A DNA stretch of 64,000 nucleotides from Oscillospiraceae bacterium (GTDB lineage: Bacteria > Bacillota > Clostridia > Oscillospirales > Oscillospiraceae), in the NCBI GenBank assembly GCA_009781515.1, contig WQXY01000006.1, forward strand, positions 1 through 64,000, read 5' to 3'. This document shows, piece after piece, positions 17,309-26,383 of the stretch. Within the stretch, counting starts at the first letter, position 1; each line of letters begins with the position of its first letter. Position numbers and translations under genes: made by a program. Under the pieces are notes generated by a model. It was given only the letters and a program-made list of their open reading frames with translations. It did not search any database and was not told where the DNA came from.

Positions 17309-19318
17309 ATGAGCAAGACAAAAATTGAAACAAACACTGCGGGCTACGGTGATGACAGCATTAGTTCCTTAAAAGGAGCTGACAGAGTTAGAAAACGTCC
17401 GGGTGTTATCTTTGGCTCCGACGGAATTGAAGGTTGCCAGCACGCAGTCTTTGAGATACTTTCAAATGCCATTGACGAAGCCCGCGAGGGTTATGGAAAG
17501 CTTGTAATTGTAACGCGTTTTGAGGATAACACCTTTGAGGTTGAAGACTTCGGCAGAGGCTGTCCGGTTGACTGGAACAATGTTGAGGAGCGTTACAACT
17601 GGGAGCTTGTTTTCTGTGAGCTGTATGCCGGAGCAAAGTATCATAACAATACAGACAAAAACTACGAGTTTTCATTGGGGCTCAACGGTCTTGGCTCTTG
17701 TGCCACTCAATATTCGTCCGAATTTATGGATGTAACAATCTATCGAAACGGCAAAAAATACACCTTAAACTTCAAAAAAGGCGAGGTTGTGGGCGAGCCG
17801 GGCAAAGAACTCGGACAAGAGGAATACACAGGCAAGCGGACAGGCAGTATTATCAGGTGGAAGCCGGATATTGACGTATTTACAGACATAAATGTGCCTG
17901 TAGAGTATTTTCTTGATGTAATGAAGCGTCAGGCTGTGGTCAACGCAGGTGTCACATTCAGATTAAAGAACCAAGTTCAAGGCAGATTTGAAACAACCGA
18001 GTTTTTATATGAAAATGGCATCATCGACTACATAACAGAGATGGTCGGAGAGGACACACTGACAGAGCCGGTCTTTATTGAAGCTAATAGAACAGGTCGT
18101 GACAGGGAGGATATGCCCGACTATAAGGTCAAGCTGTCCGCCGCATTTTGCTTCTCAAACAGAATAAGCGTTCAGGAGTACTACCACAACTCGTCATGGC
18201 TTGAGCATGGAGGTTCGCCTGAAAAGGCTACTCGCAGTGCGTTTGTCGCAGAGATAGATGCATACCTGCGAAAGACAAACAAATACAAAGGCGGCGAGAG
18301 CAAGATAACCTTCTCAGATGTTCAGGACTCACTTGTGCTTGTGACAAACTGTTTTTCAACTGTGACTTCATTTGAGAACCAAACTAAAAAAGCAATCACA
18401 AATAAATTTGTTCAGGAGGCTACCACGGAATTTTTAAGGAGCCAGCTTGAGGTTTATTTCATCGAAAACAAAATGAGCGCCGAAAAAATTGCAGAGCAGG
18501 TGCTCATAAATAAACGCAGCCGTGAAACAGCAGAAAAAACACGGCTCAATATGAAGAAGAAATTATCGGGCGGTATCGACATCACAAGCAGAGTTCAAAA
18601 ATTTGTTGACTGCCGTACAAAAGATGTGGAAAAGCGTGAAATTTACATCGTTGAGGGCGACAGTGCACTCGGTGCTTGTAAACTCAGCCGTGATGCGGAG
18701 TTTCAAGGCATTATTCCCGTCCGGGGCAAAATACTCAATTGTCTGAAAAATGACTATGACAGGATTTTTGCAAACGAAATTATAACGGACATTATTAAGG
18801 TGCTCGGATGCGGTGTTGAAATCCAAAACAAACACTCAAGGGATTTAAGCGCCTTTGACCTCAGCGCTCTGCGTTGGAACCGTGTCATAATATGTACTGA
18901 CGCAGATGTTGACGGCTTCCATATCCGCACGCAAATACTCGCAATGCTCTATCGCCTTGTCCCGACGCTCATCGAAATGGGGCTTGTGTACATTGCAGAG
19001 TCGCCGCTTTTTGAAATCACATGCAAGGGCAAGACATACTTTGCATATAACGAGCGTGAAAAAAGCGAGATAATCAAAGGCTTTGACGGAGCCAAGCATA
19101 CAATCAGCCGTTCAAAAGGCTTGGGCGAGAACGACCCCGAGATGATGTGGCTTACAACAATGAACCCCGACACAAGACGCCTTATCAAGATAAAACCCGC
19201 ACAGGCACAAGCTACAGCAGATATGTTTGACCTTTTACTCGGCGATAACCTCGCAGGCAGAAAAGACTATATCGCCGAAAACGGTCATAAATATATCGAC
19301 TTCGCAGATGTATCATAA
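17309..19318 (+). CDS. Type IIA DNA topoisomerase subunit B (ParE/GyrB-like)
   Basis: 669 residues, ATG after an AGAGAG site. The N-terminal GHKL ATPase has EILSNAIDEAREG, EDFGRGCPVDW and LNGLGSCATQY. A transducer domain follows, then a TOPRIM domain with IVEGDSALGACK and ICTDADVDGFHIRTQ, and the C-terminal KGLGENDPEMMW. These are the elements needed for ATP-driven strand passage with subunit A, which is encoded next. It is divergent from canonical GyrB and may be a topoisomerase IV or a second paralogue. No gyrase pair is visible for comparison. Confidence 0.85.
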   Translation: MSKTKIETNTAGYGDDSISSLKGADRVRKRPGVIFGSDGIEGCQHAVFEILSNAIDEAREGYGKLVIVTRFEDNTFEVEDFGRGCPVDWNNVEERYNWELVFCELYAGAKYHNNTDKNYEFSLGLNGLGSCATQYSSEFMDVTIYRNGKKYTLNFKKGEVVGEPGKELGQEEYTGKRTGSIIRWKPDIDVFTDINVPVEYFLDVMKRQAVVNAGVTFRLKNQVQGRFETTEFLYENGIIDYITEMVGEDTLTEPVFIEANRTGRDREDMPDYKVKLSAAFCFSNRISVQEYYHNSSWLEHGGSPEKATRSAFVAEIDAYLRKTNKYKGGESKITFSDVQDSLVLVTNCFSTVTSFENQTKKAITNKFVQEATTEFLRSQLEVYFIENKMSAEKIAEQVLINKRSRETAEKTRLNMKKKLSGGIDITSRVQKFVDCRTKDVEKREIYIVEGDSALGACKLSRDAEFQGIIPVRGKILNCLKNDYDRIFANEIITDIIKVLGCGVEIQNKHSRDLSAFDLSALRWNRVIICTDADVDGFHIRTQILAMLYRLVPTLIEMGLVYIAESPLFEITCKGKTYFAYNEREKSEIIKGFDGAKHTISRSKGLGENDPEMMWLTTMNPDTRRLIKIKPAQAQATADMFDLLLGDNLAGRKDYIAENGHKYIDFADVS

Positions 19319-19332
19319 AAAGTGTTAGCATC

Positions 19333-19452
19333 GTCATTGCGAGGAGCCGTTCACGGCGACGCGGCAATCCAGTAATTAAAAAATCTTCATTATATGTCAT
19401 CTGTTTGAGTGCATCATCTGGATCGCCACGCCTCTGCGAGGCTCGCGATGAC
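19333..19452. repeat. Inverted-repeat element, copy 1 (about 120 bp)
   Basis: Begins GTCATTGCGAGGAGCC and ends with the complement-type GGCTCGCGATGAC; inner arms are GCGGCAATCCAG and CTGGATCGCCACGC. Related copies lie at 30731-30817 and 36121-36221. This copy sits between the two topoisomerase genes and could form a long hairpin in their message. No protein-coding content; looks like a MITE or REP-type element. Confidence 0.8.
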
Positions 19453-19510
19453 ACAGGATTTACAGTATCTGCACGTGATTTTAGATAATATATATGTAAC
19501 AGGAGTAACA

Positions 19511-21754
19511 ATGGCAAAAAAGAAGCAAGAAGAAAATAAAAAACCCGTTGACCCGAATATCAAAGGCCTAAAAGCCGAAGTGGTTGAGCAACGCATTGAT
19601 GATACGCTCGTGCAAAACTACATGCCGTACGCAATGAGCGCAATTATGTCACGTGCGATACCCGAAATTGACGGCTTTAAGCCCTCGCACAGAAAGCTGC
19701 TCTTTACAATGTACAAAATGGGGCTGCTCACAGGTGCGAGGACAAAATGTGCCAACATCGTCGGTCAGACCATGCGGCTCAACCCGCACGGTGACCTTGC
19801 GATTTACGACACACTTGTGCGGCTCTCAAAGGGATATCAGGCACTGCTTGCCCCGTTTATAGACTCAAAAGGCAACTTCGGCAAGACCTATTCCCGCGAC
19901 ATGGCATATGCCGCCTCAAGATATACCGAAGCCAAGCTGTCTGCCGTATGTGCTGAGATTTTTTCCGACATCGACAAGGACACCGTAGATTTTGTCGACA
20001 ATTACGACAGCACAATGCAAGAGCCGACGCTCCTGCCGACGACCTTCCCGAATGTGCTCGTCAGTGCAAATATGGGAATTGCAGTCGGAATGGCGAGTAA
20101 TATCTGTGGATTTAATCTCGACGAAGTGTGCCGCACGGCGATAGAATACATTAATGACAACAACTGTGATTTGACCGAAACACTCAAAGCGCCCGATTTT
20201 CCGACGGGTGGCGAGCTTTTGTACAACGCTGCCGACCTTGAAACAATCTACAATACCGGACGCGGGAGCATCAAAGTCAGGGCAAAGTGGCGATATGTCA
20301 AGGACGGCAACCTCATTGAAATCACGGAAATCCCGTATTCAACAACTGCAGAGGCGATAATCGACAAGGTCGCCGAGCTCATTAAATCCAACCGTATCAA
20401 AGAAATTAACGACATGCGTGACGAAACTGACCTGTCGGGACTAAAACTCACCATTGAGCTCAAGCGCGGAGTTGAGCCTGAAAAGCTCATGGCAAAGCTG
20501 ATGAAGCACACTCCGATGATGGACAGTTTTTCCTGCAATTTCAACATTCTCATTGCAGGTGTGCCGAGAGTTATGGGAGTGCGCGAGATACTTGAAGAAT
20601 GGACAGCATGGAGGGTTGAATGTGTAAAACGCCGTGTTTTCAACCAAATGCAAAAGAAAAAAGAAAAGCTCCACCTGCTGCGGGGTCTGCAAAAAATCCT
20701 TCTCGACATTGACAAGGCGATTGCGATAATCCGCGCAACGGAAGAAGAAACAGAGGTCATTCCAAACCTGATGATTGGTTTTGGCATTGACGAGCTTCAA
20801 GCTGAGTATGTTGCCGAGATTAAACTGCGAAATATCAACAAAGAATATATCTTAAAACGTACTGAAGAAACCACCGACCTCGAAAAAGATATCGAAGACC
20901 TCGACGCTACGCTCAAATCAAGCCGCCGCATCAACTCCATAATCATCAAAGAACTCAAAGAAGTCAGCAGCAAGTACGCACAGGAGCGAAAGACGCAAAT
21001 TGTCTATGAAGACGAGGTTGTGCACTACGATACTCAAGAGCATATTGAAGATTATGCTGTCAATATTTTTATGTCGCGTGAGGGATATTTCAAGAAAATC
21101 ACTCCGCTTTCACTGCGAATGGGTGGGGAACAGAAGTACAAGGAAAATGACGGTGCGTTCTTGGCATTCGACTCTATGAACAAAAACGACCTGCTTGTTT
21201 TTTCCGATAGGCAGCAGGTATACAAAGCGCGGGTTAGTGATTTCGAAGACACAAAAGCCTCAAACCTCGGCACCTATCTGCCCACAGTCCTTGAAATGGA
21301 CGAGGGCGAAAATGCCATTTATGTGCTCGACCCCGGCGACTACAAAAACCATATACTGTTCTTTTTTGAAAACGGCAAAACCGCACGTGTTGAGCTGTCG
21401 GGCTACGAAACGAAGCTCAACCGCAAGAAACTGACAGGTGCCTACAGCGATAAGAGCAAAGTTCACACGATTATGCCGCTCTATGAAGACCTTGAAATTG
21501 TTGTATTTTCGAGCGACCAGCGTGCACTTATCTTTAATACCGCACTTCTTGCACCGAAAACAACACGCAACACACAGGGCGTGCAGGTTATTTCGCTCAA
21601 AAAAGGGCGGACAATGACAAGCGCCCTGTCGCTTGATAAAACCCACATCACAGAACCGTCGCGCTACAGAGTGCGGGCAATCCCCGCCGCGGGAGCCATG
21701 CTGAAGCCCGAGGACAAGGGCGAGGAGCAGCTGACAATGCTGATTGAGGAATGA
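19511..21754 (+). CDS. Type IIA DNA topoisomerase subunit A (ParC/GyrA-like)
   Basis: 747 residues from ATG 19511, preceded by AGGAG; the longer frame to 19409 crosses the repeat element and is not used. The breakage-reunion domain has NPHGDLAIYDTLVRLS and the catalytic AASRYTEAKL with Tyr138. A coiled coil follows, then a C-terminal domain without an obvious GyrA box, so ParC-like is favoured. Leu96 stands where E. coli GyrA has Ser83, the classic quinolone contact; the Asp87 equivalent (Asp100) is kept. Partner of the upstream B subunit, separated by 192 bases of repeat. Confidence 0.85.
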   Translation: MAKKKQEENKKPVDPNIKGLKAEVVEQRIDDTLVQNYMPYAMSAIMSRAIPEIDGFKPSHRKLLFTMYKMGLLTGARTKCANIVGQTMRLNPHGDLAIYDTLVRLSKGYQALLAPFIDSKGNFGKTYSRDMAYAASRYTEAKLSAVCAEIFSDIDKDTVDFVDNYDSTMQEPTLLPTTFPNVLVSANMGIAVGMASNICGFNLDEVCRTAIEYINDNNCDLTETLKAPDFPTGGELLYNAADLETIYNTGRGSIKVRAKWRYVKDGNLIEITEIPYSTTAEAIIDKVAELIKSNRIKEINDMRDETDLSGLKLTIELKRGVEPEKLMAKLMKHTPMMDSFSCNFNILIAGVPRVMGVREILEEWTAWRVECVKRRVFNQMQKKKEKLHLLRGLQKILLDIDKAIAIIRATEEETEVIPNLMIGFGIDELQAEYVAEIKLRNINKEYILKRTEETTDLEKDIEDLDATLKSSRRINSIIIKELKEVSSKYAQERKTQIVYEDEVVHYDTQEHIEDYAVNIFMSREGYFKKITPLSLRMGGEQKYKENDGAFLAFDSMNKNDLLVFSDRQQVYKARVSDFEDTKASNLGTYLPTVLEMDEGENAIYVLDPGDYKNHILFFFENGKTARVELSGYETKLNRKKLTGAYSDKSKVHTIMPLYEDLEIVVFSSDQRALIFNTALLAPKTTRNTQGVQVISLKKGRTMTSALSLDKTHITEPSRYRVRAIPAAGAMLKPEDKGEEQLTMLIEE

Positions 21755-21757
21755 TAA

Positions 21758-23053
21758 ATGAGCCGAAGTCGTTTCCGTACCGCAGCTTTAATAATTGTGC
21801 TCGCTGCCTGTGTTTTTACCGCAGCATGTACAAATCTGCTTGAGGACAGCATCGAGGTTATCACACCGCACGTGTCCGCACCCTTTGAAAGACCGCCGAT
21901 TGAGCAGATTTCGATTTCAAATCTTGAAGAATTTACGGAGCTTTTGCTCGAGCTGATAGAAACCCACGAAGCAGACACGACACTGCGTTACCAAAATTTT
22001 GACAATGATGACGTTCAAGAGGAAATTAACCGTATTTCAAGCGAAATCATGGAAAACCACCCGATTGCCGTTTATGCGGTGGCAAATATTTCACTGACGG
22101 CAACACGGCTTGTCGCATATTTTGAGATTGAAATCGAAATCGAATTTAAGCGCAGCGAAGAGCAGGTGCAGTCGATAATAACCGCGTCAACGCAGCGATA
22201 TATGATGACGCAGCTTCTTGAAATTATGAGCAGACACGAGGAAGAAGCCGTTATCCTCACAAGCTTGCAGCTTACGAGAGAAGAAATAATCGAACGTATT
22301 ATTGAAATTTACTACCAAAACCCGCGCAGGATTGTCATGCTGCCGTTTGTTACGGTGGAAATGTTCCCGGAAGAGGGGGACGACAGGATTTTGGAAATCA
22401 GGTTTGGGTATACGGAAAGCTCTGAAATGCTGCGGTTATATGCCGGTAATCTCGATATGTATGTCCGCCAAAATGCAGGGCGCGCAGTGGGTGATACAGA
22501 TGCCGAGGTACTGCTTTCTCTCGTTGAAATCCTTATGGCGTCTACGGTTTTTAACGAAGCAATGGCAGGAACAATAAACATGCACGGGCCGCCGAACTTT
22601 GCGGCAACAGCGTTTGGGGCATTAGTGCGGGGCAGTGCGGTTGGTGAAGGCTTTGCAATGGCATTTAAGGCTCTATGCGACGAGCTAAGATTTGAAAGCC
22701 GTGTTGTGCTCGGATACATGGGCGATACGGTTCACGCATGGAACATAGTTGCGCTCGACGGATACTACTACCACATTGATGTCGCAATGTGTGTGGTAGA
22801 GGGACTTGAAGTTGCATTTCTAAAAACAGACGCGGATTTTGAAGAATTTTACGAATGGGACAGAGAAAATACGCAAATATGTAACGGTCCGCTTACACTT
22901 TATGATATAATAAAAGAAGAAGACCCGCTAAATCCGGAAGACCCGGGCGGGAGCGCAGGTGAACCCACTACAGGCGACGGGCAAACAGGCGACGATACGG
23001 CAGGCGCAGACATGACCGGAGACGGCGGCGGAAATACAGGCGAGGAGGATTAG
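21758..23053 (+). CDS. Lipoprotein with transglutaminase-like fold lacking the catalytic cysteine
   Basis: 431 residues, three bases after the topoisomerase stop. A signal peptide ends in the lipobox FTAAC. The middle is predicted helical. Residues about 285-345 match the bacterial transglutaminase-like core: AVGEGFAMAFKALCDEL, HAWNIV and YYHIDV. In active members the first motif reads VCxGYA; here the cysteine position is Gly296, while His326 and Asp341 are kept. The protein is therefore probably a pseudoenzyme or binding protein on the outer membrane face. The tail is a Gly/Asp/Thr-rich low-complexity linker. Cotranscription with the topoisomerase genes is likely. Confidence 0.75.
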   Translation: MSRSRFRTAALIIVLAACVFTAACTNLLEDSIEVITPHVSAPFERPPIEQISISNLEEFTELLLELIETHEADTTLRYQNFDNDDVQEEINRISSEIMENHPIAVYAVANISLTATRLVAYFEIEIEIEFKRSEEQVQSIITASTQRYMMTQLLEIMSRHEEEAVILTSLQLTREEIIERIIEIYYQNPRRIVMLPFVTVEMFPEEGDDRILEIRFGYTESSEMLRLYAGNLDMYVRQNAGRAVGDTDAEVLLSLVEILMASTVFNEAMAGTINMHGPPNFAATAFGALVRGSAVGEGFAMAFKALCDELRFESRVVLGYMGDTVHAWNIVALDGYYYHIDVAMCVVEGLEVAFLKTDADFEEFYEWDRENTQICNGPLTLYDIIKEEDPLNPEDPGGSAGEPTTGDGQTGDDTAGADMTGDGGGNTGEED

Positions 23054-23060
23054 AAAATTG

Positions 23061-23669
23061 ATGACAGGTGAAATTGTTAGTTTCCGAAAAAGATTTATGG
23101 GTGGGTTTAACCGTGATGATGTGACGCAGTACATCACAAAAATCACAAAGGAACGAAACGAGAGTATAAAAGCAAGGGAAAAAGCCGAAAAAGAACTGCA
23201 GGCACTTCAAAACGAAAAAGGCTCGGTAGATACTAAAGCCGAGGAAGATGCAATGGCACTTCTTCACGAGTATAAAACCGGGAAAGAAAAAGCAGAAGCA
23301 CAGATTGAAGCATTAGGGGCGCAGCATTATGAAATGCAGTCGAAAATCGACTCTTTGCAGGCTGAACTAAGCGAGCAGCAAGAGCGCCAGCAACAACTGC
23401 GGCAGCAACAACAAGAGCAGCAGGAAAGACCTGATGAGAGCGAACATCTTGAGAAAATCAACAGTTTGAATGCAAAAATAGATGAACTTCAAGCAAAAAT
23501 AGACGAACTTCAGGCAAAAAACGACGAGTTGACTGCAAGACCAAATGAGGAGCACTCAAAAGTCGGCGAACTGCAAGAACAGGTTGAAGCATATGAAAAA
23601 ATCATAGACGAGCTTAGAAACCGTCCGGTCACAAATCGGATAGTTGTTAAAATGAATAAAAAAGACTAA
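23061..23669 (+). CDS. DivIVA-like coiled-coil protein
   Basis: About 202 residues. AGGAGG (23043-23048) stands 12 bases before ATG 23061 and 9 before an in-frame TTG at 23058, so either may be used. The N-terminus, SFRKRFMGGFNRDDVTQYI, resembles the membrane-binding start of DivIVA/GpsB proteins. Residues about 30-190 are a nearly continuous coiled coil with Gln/Glu-rich runs (ERQQQLRQQQQEQQE) and imperfect heptad repeats KIDELQAK. DivIVA-type proteins bind curved membrane at poles or septa and recruit partners. That role here is inferred from the N-terminal motif alone. Confidence 0.65.
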   Translation: MTGEIVSFRKRFMGGFNRDDVTQYITKITKERNESIKAREKAEKELQALQNEKGSVDTKAEEDAMALLHEYKTGKEKAEAQIEALGAQHYEMQSKIDSLQAELSEQQERQQQLRQQQQEQQERPDESEHLEKINSLNAKIDELQAKIDELQAKNDELTARPNEEHSKVGELQEQVEAYEKIIDELRNRPVTNRIVVKMNKKD

Positions 23670-23688
23670 TTAGATAGGAGCAAGTACA

Positions 23689-24234
23689 ATGAAATTCAAA
23701 TTTACAGACAAAAAAATTAAAGGTACAGACGAACTGCATGAGTACGCAGAGAAGAAAATAGGCAAGCTCGACCGCTTTTTTAAGAATGAGTCGCAGGCGT
23801 CAGTCACATTTTCGACCGAACGCGGGCGTTATATCGCAGAGGTCACAATAAATAACGACGGCACGTATTTTCGCGTCACAGGTGCAACGCACGATATTTT
23901 TGCATCCGTAGACTCCGCCGTTGCAGCCATTGAGCGGCAAATTCGCAAAAACAAAACCCGCCTCGGTAAGAAAATCCGTACAGGTTCGCTCGACAAAGCC
24001 AAAACTCCGGTGATTGCGCAAGATATGGCGGAAGATGAAGACGAAAGCGCAGAGTTCAAAATTGTACGCACAAAAATGTTCCCCGTTAAGCCGATGACCC
24101 CCGAGGAGGCTGTTTTGCAGATGAACCTGCTTGACCATGAGTTCTTTGTGTTCAAAAATCAAAACAGCAAGGACAATTTCTCGATAGTTTACAAACGTAA
24201 GCAAGGCGACTACGGACTTATAGAAACGAAATAA
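23689..24234 (+). CDS. hpf: Long-form ribosome hibernation promoting factor
   Basis: 181 residues after a TAGGAG site. The N-terminal domain (1-100) is the S30AE/YfiA fold that binds the decoding and P sites: MKFKFTDKKIKGTDEL, Y-AEKKIGKLDRFF, TINNDGTYFRV. The C-terminal domain (about 125-180) has FKIVRTKMFPVKPMTPEEAVLQM and LLDHEFFVFKN, which in long-form HPF dimerises to join two 70S ribosomes into the 100S particle. Its stop overlaps the next ATG (TAATG). HPF genes are usually stress or stationary-phase induced. No separate promoter is obvious here. Confidence 0.95.
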   Translation: MKFKFTDKKIKGTDELHEYAEKKIGKLDRFFKNESQASVTFSTERGRYIAEVTINNDGTYFRVTGATHDIFASVDSAVAAIERQIRKNKTRLGKKIRTGSLDKAKTPVIAQDMAEDEDESAEFKIVRTKMFPVKPMTPEEAVLQMNLLDHEFFVFKNQNSKDNFSIVYKRKQGDYGLIETK

Positions 24235-26042
24235 TGTATAAACGTTTAATATCAATACTTATAATACTGTCATTATGCCTGACGCTGCTTAGCGGATGTC
24301 AGCTTATTGACAGTATTCGCGACTTCTTTGGGGGCAGGTCAGGCGGTTTTGGCGGAAACGGCAATGCGGACGGTGATGTAAACGACGAAGAAAATTTCGA
24401 TATAATGATAGACGAAATTTTCGCCGACTGGGTGACTTCGGACTCTATTACGCTCAATTATTTTCTTGCAGACCCCGAAGCGATGGGTATAGAAAGACCA
24501 ACCCCGACATACGGCAAAATAATGACGCTGCAGATGCTTGAAGATGAGCGGGAAAAAACAAAGGAAACTTTTGCGCAGCTGAGGGCGATTAATAAAAATA
24601 ATTTGAGCGAAGACCGGAAAATTATTTATGATATTTTATACCGCCTGCTTGAAATTGCTGAAATTACTGAGAGTGAAGACGATTTTATGTATTACACGGG
24701 ATATGTAAGACCTCTCAACGGTATTCAAGTGCAGCTTCCTGTTTTGCTTGCGGAGTTTAATTTTTACACCGTGAAGGACATTGAGCAATATCTAAAACTC
24801 CTTGAAGATACAGTCCGCTATTTTGACGATATCATAGCTTTTGAACGCGAACGCGCGGCACGTGGCTTTTTTATGAGTGATGCCAATGTTGACAGTGTGA
24901 TAGAGCAGCTTGAAAGTTATCTTGAAAACCGCGAGAACAATCTTGTCATAGCTGTATTTGATGATAAAATCGACAAATATGCAGGGCTGAGCGAGCAGCA
25001 GCGTGATGAGTTTAAGGAGAGAAACCGTGAGCTTGTGCTCTCAAACTTACTTGTTGCATATGATAATCTGCTTGCGGCAATGCGTGAACTGCGTGGTGTC
25101 GGAGCGGCTCCCGGCGGCATTGCAAGCCTGCCGCGTGGTGACAAGTTAGCCCATGCGACACTTCGTACCCGCGTGGGAACGGACAGGTCTGTAAGGGAGC
25201 TTGAAAGGCTCCTTGAGGAGTGGCGTATCGGCACACTCGAGAGTATCAGAGAGATTTTAATGAGCGACAGTGAGCTCAACAGAAAATACATGACTTCGAC
25301 AACAGGGCAAATCAAAGGCGGCAGTGCGGAAGATTACATGCAGATATTAAAAGACACCATGATGTATAACTTCCCTGTAATTGATGCTATTAACTATGTC
25401 ATTGAGGAAGTGCATGAGAGCCTTCAAGCCCACATATCCCCTGCGTTTTATCTCGTGCCGGCGGTTGATAATTACGACAACAATGTAATATATGTAAACC
25501 CTGCATCGGCGAGCGATAATTTGACTTTATTTACAATTTTGGCGCATGAGGGTTATCCCGGGCATATGTATCAAATGGTGCATCAGCGGCAAAACTCCTC
25601 ACATCCTATCCGTACAATGCTCTCAAACATGGGTTATACAGAGGGTTGGGCGGTGCATGTGGAGCTGCTCAGTTATTATTATGCGGGACTGAGCGATTTG
25701 GAAGCTGAGCTACTCAGTGATCTGCGTTCATATTTTATGCTGCTGCAGGCTCATGTTGACCTCGGCGTGAACATCTTAAACTGGGATAAGGACAAGGTTG
25801 CCGAACTGCTTTATATGGATTTGGGCATTGAAGATGCCGCATATGTAGATAATTTCTACAACGCGGTAACAGGTGTGCCGATTAATTCTGTTGTATATTC
25901 GCTCGGATATATTGAGCTTTGCCTGCTGCTGTATGATTATGATGATAAAATGCAGGGCAATGCTGATATTTTGGACTTCCATACATTTTTCTTGAACACC
26001 GGCCCCGCCCCATACCCGATTATAAAAAGCAGGATAGGTTAG
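24234..26042 (+). CDS. DUF885-family metallopeptidase-like lipoprotein
   Basis: 602 residues. The ATG overlaps the hpf stop by one base. Signal peptide with lipobox LLSGC; Gly-rich linker; then a long helical DUF885 domain. The signature LAHEGYPGHMYQ, at about residue 440, is the zinc-type HExxPGH motif of the family, followed by YTEGWAVHVELL, where Glu is a likely third ligand. DUF885 proteins resemble M32/M3-type carboxypeptidases; the substrate is unknown. Exported and lipid-anchored by inference. It ends the topoisomerase-to-DUF885 gene run; no terminator is seen before the hipBA operators. Confidence 0.85.
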   Translation: MYKRLISILIILSLCLTLLSGCQLIDSIRDFFGGRSGGFGGNGNADGDVNDEENFDIMIDEIFADWVTSDSITLNYFLADPEAMGIERPTPTYGKIMTLQMLEDEREKTKETFAQLRAINKNNLSEDRKIIYDILYRLLEIAEITESEDDFMYYTGYVRPLNGIQVQLPVLLAEFNFYTVKDIEQYLKLLEDTVRYFDDIIAFERERAARGFFMSDANVDSVIEQLESYLENRENNLVIAVFDDKIDKYAGLSEQQRDEFKERNRELVLSNLLVAYDNLLAAMRELRGVGAAPGGIASLPRGDKLAHATLRTRVGTDRSVRELERLLEEWRIGTLESIREILMSDSELNRKYMTSTTGQIKGGSAEDYMQILKDTMMYNFPVIDAINYVIEEVHESLQAHISPAFYLVPAVDNYDNNVIYVNPASASDNLTLFTILAHEGYPGHMYQMVHQRQNSSHPIRTMLSNMGYTEGWAVHVELLSYYYAGLSDLEAELLSDLRSYFMLLQAHVDLGVNILNWDKDKVAELLYMDLGIEDAAYVDNFYNAVTGVPINSVVYSLGYIELCLLLYDYDDKMQGNADILDFHTFFLNTGPAPYPIIKSRIG

Positions 26043-26052
26043 AACAGGTACG

Positions 26053-26150
26053 AATACTCCCGTACGGGAATGTTTTGCAAAATAATGCTTGACATTCCCG
26101 TACGGGAATGTTATTATGTTTTCAATAAAATAATACCGTACGGGAGTATT
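26053..26150. promoter_or_regulatory. hipBA promoter with three regularly spaced operators
   Basis: Promoter TTGACA (26089-26094), 17-base spacer, TATTAT (26112-26117). Three palindromes share the core CCCGTACGGG: O1 core 26059-26068, O2 core 26097-26106, O3 core 26135-26144 (first base changed). Centres are exactly 38 bp apart. O2 is a perfect 20-bp palindrome at 26092-26111 and fills the whole promoter spacer, so a bound repressor must block polymerase. Autoregulation by HipB, helped by HipA, is the known pattern. Confidence 0.85.
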
Positions 26151-26158
26151 TATTAATT

Positions 26159-26383
26159 ATGGAAAAAATATTTGATGCCGTTGATATAGGCTCACTCATT
26201 AAGAAAAAACGCAAAGAGCTTGGAATGACCCAAGCTCAGTTGGCAGATATGAGCGGCAATGGAGTACGTTTCATTTCAGAGCTTGAAAACGGGAAATCAA
26301 CAATGGAAGTTGGAAAAGTATTAGATACACTACATGTTCTCGGGTTTGATTTATTTGCATCTGCACGGGGTGATAGCTTATGA
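26159..26383 (+). CDS. hipB: HipB-like XRE antitoxin and repressor
   Basis: 74 residues. A Cro/C1 helix-turn-helix spans about 15-65: LGMTQAQLADMSG and RFISELENGKSTMEVGKVL. The size and position before hipA fit HipB, which neutralises the kinase and represses the operon through palindromic operators; three lie just upstream. There is no clear SD before the ATG. The stop overlaps the hipA start (ATGA), typical of coupled antitoxin-toxin translation. Confidence 0.9.
   Translation: MEKIFDAVDIGSLIKKKRKELGMTQAQLADMSGNGVRFISELENGKSTMEVGKVLDTLHVLGFDLFASARGDSL

Noticed and set aside
17236-17337. N-terminal hydrophobic extension of the RnfC-like protein
   Set aside because: It overlaps the divergent topoisomerase start and the promoters; the MetV-like domain begins soon after Met at 17235.
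19409-19510. Longer start for the topoisomerase A subunit
   Set aside because: Translation would pass through the inverted-repeat element; ATG 19511 has an AGGAG site.
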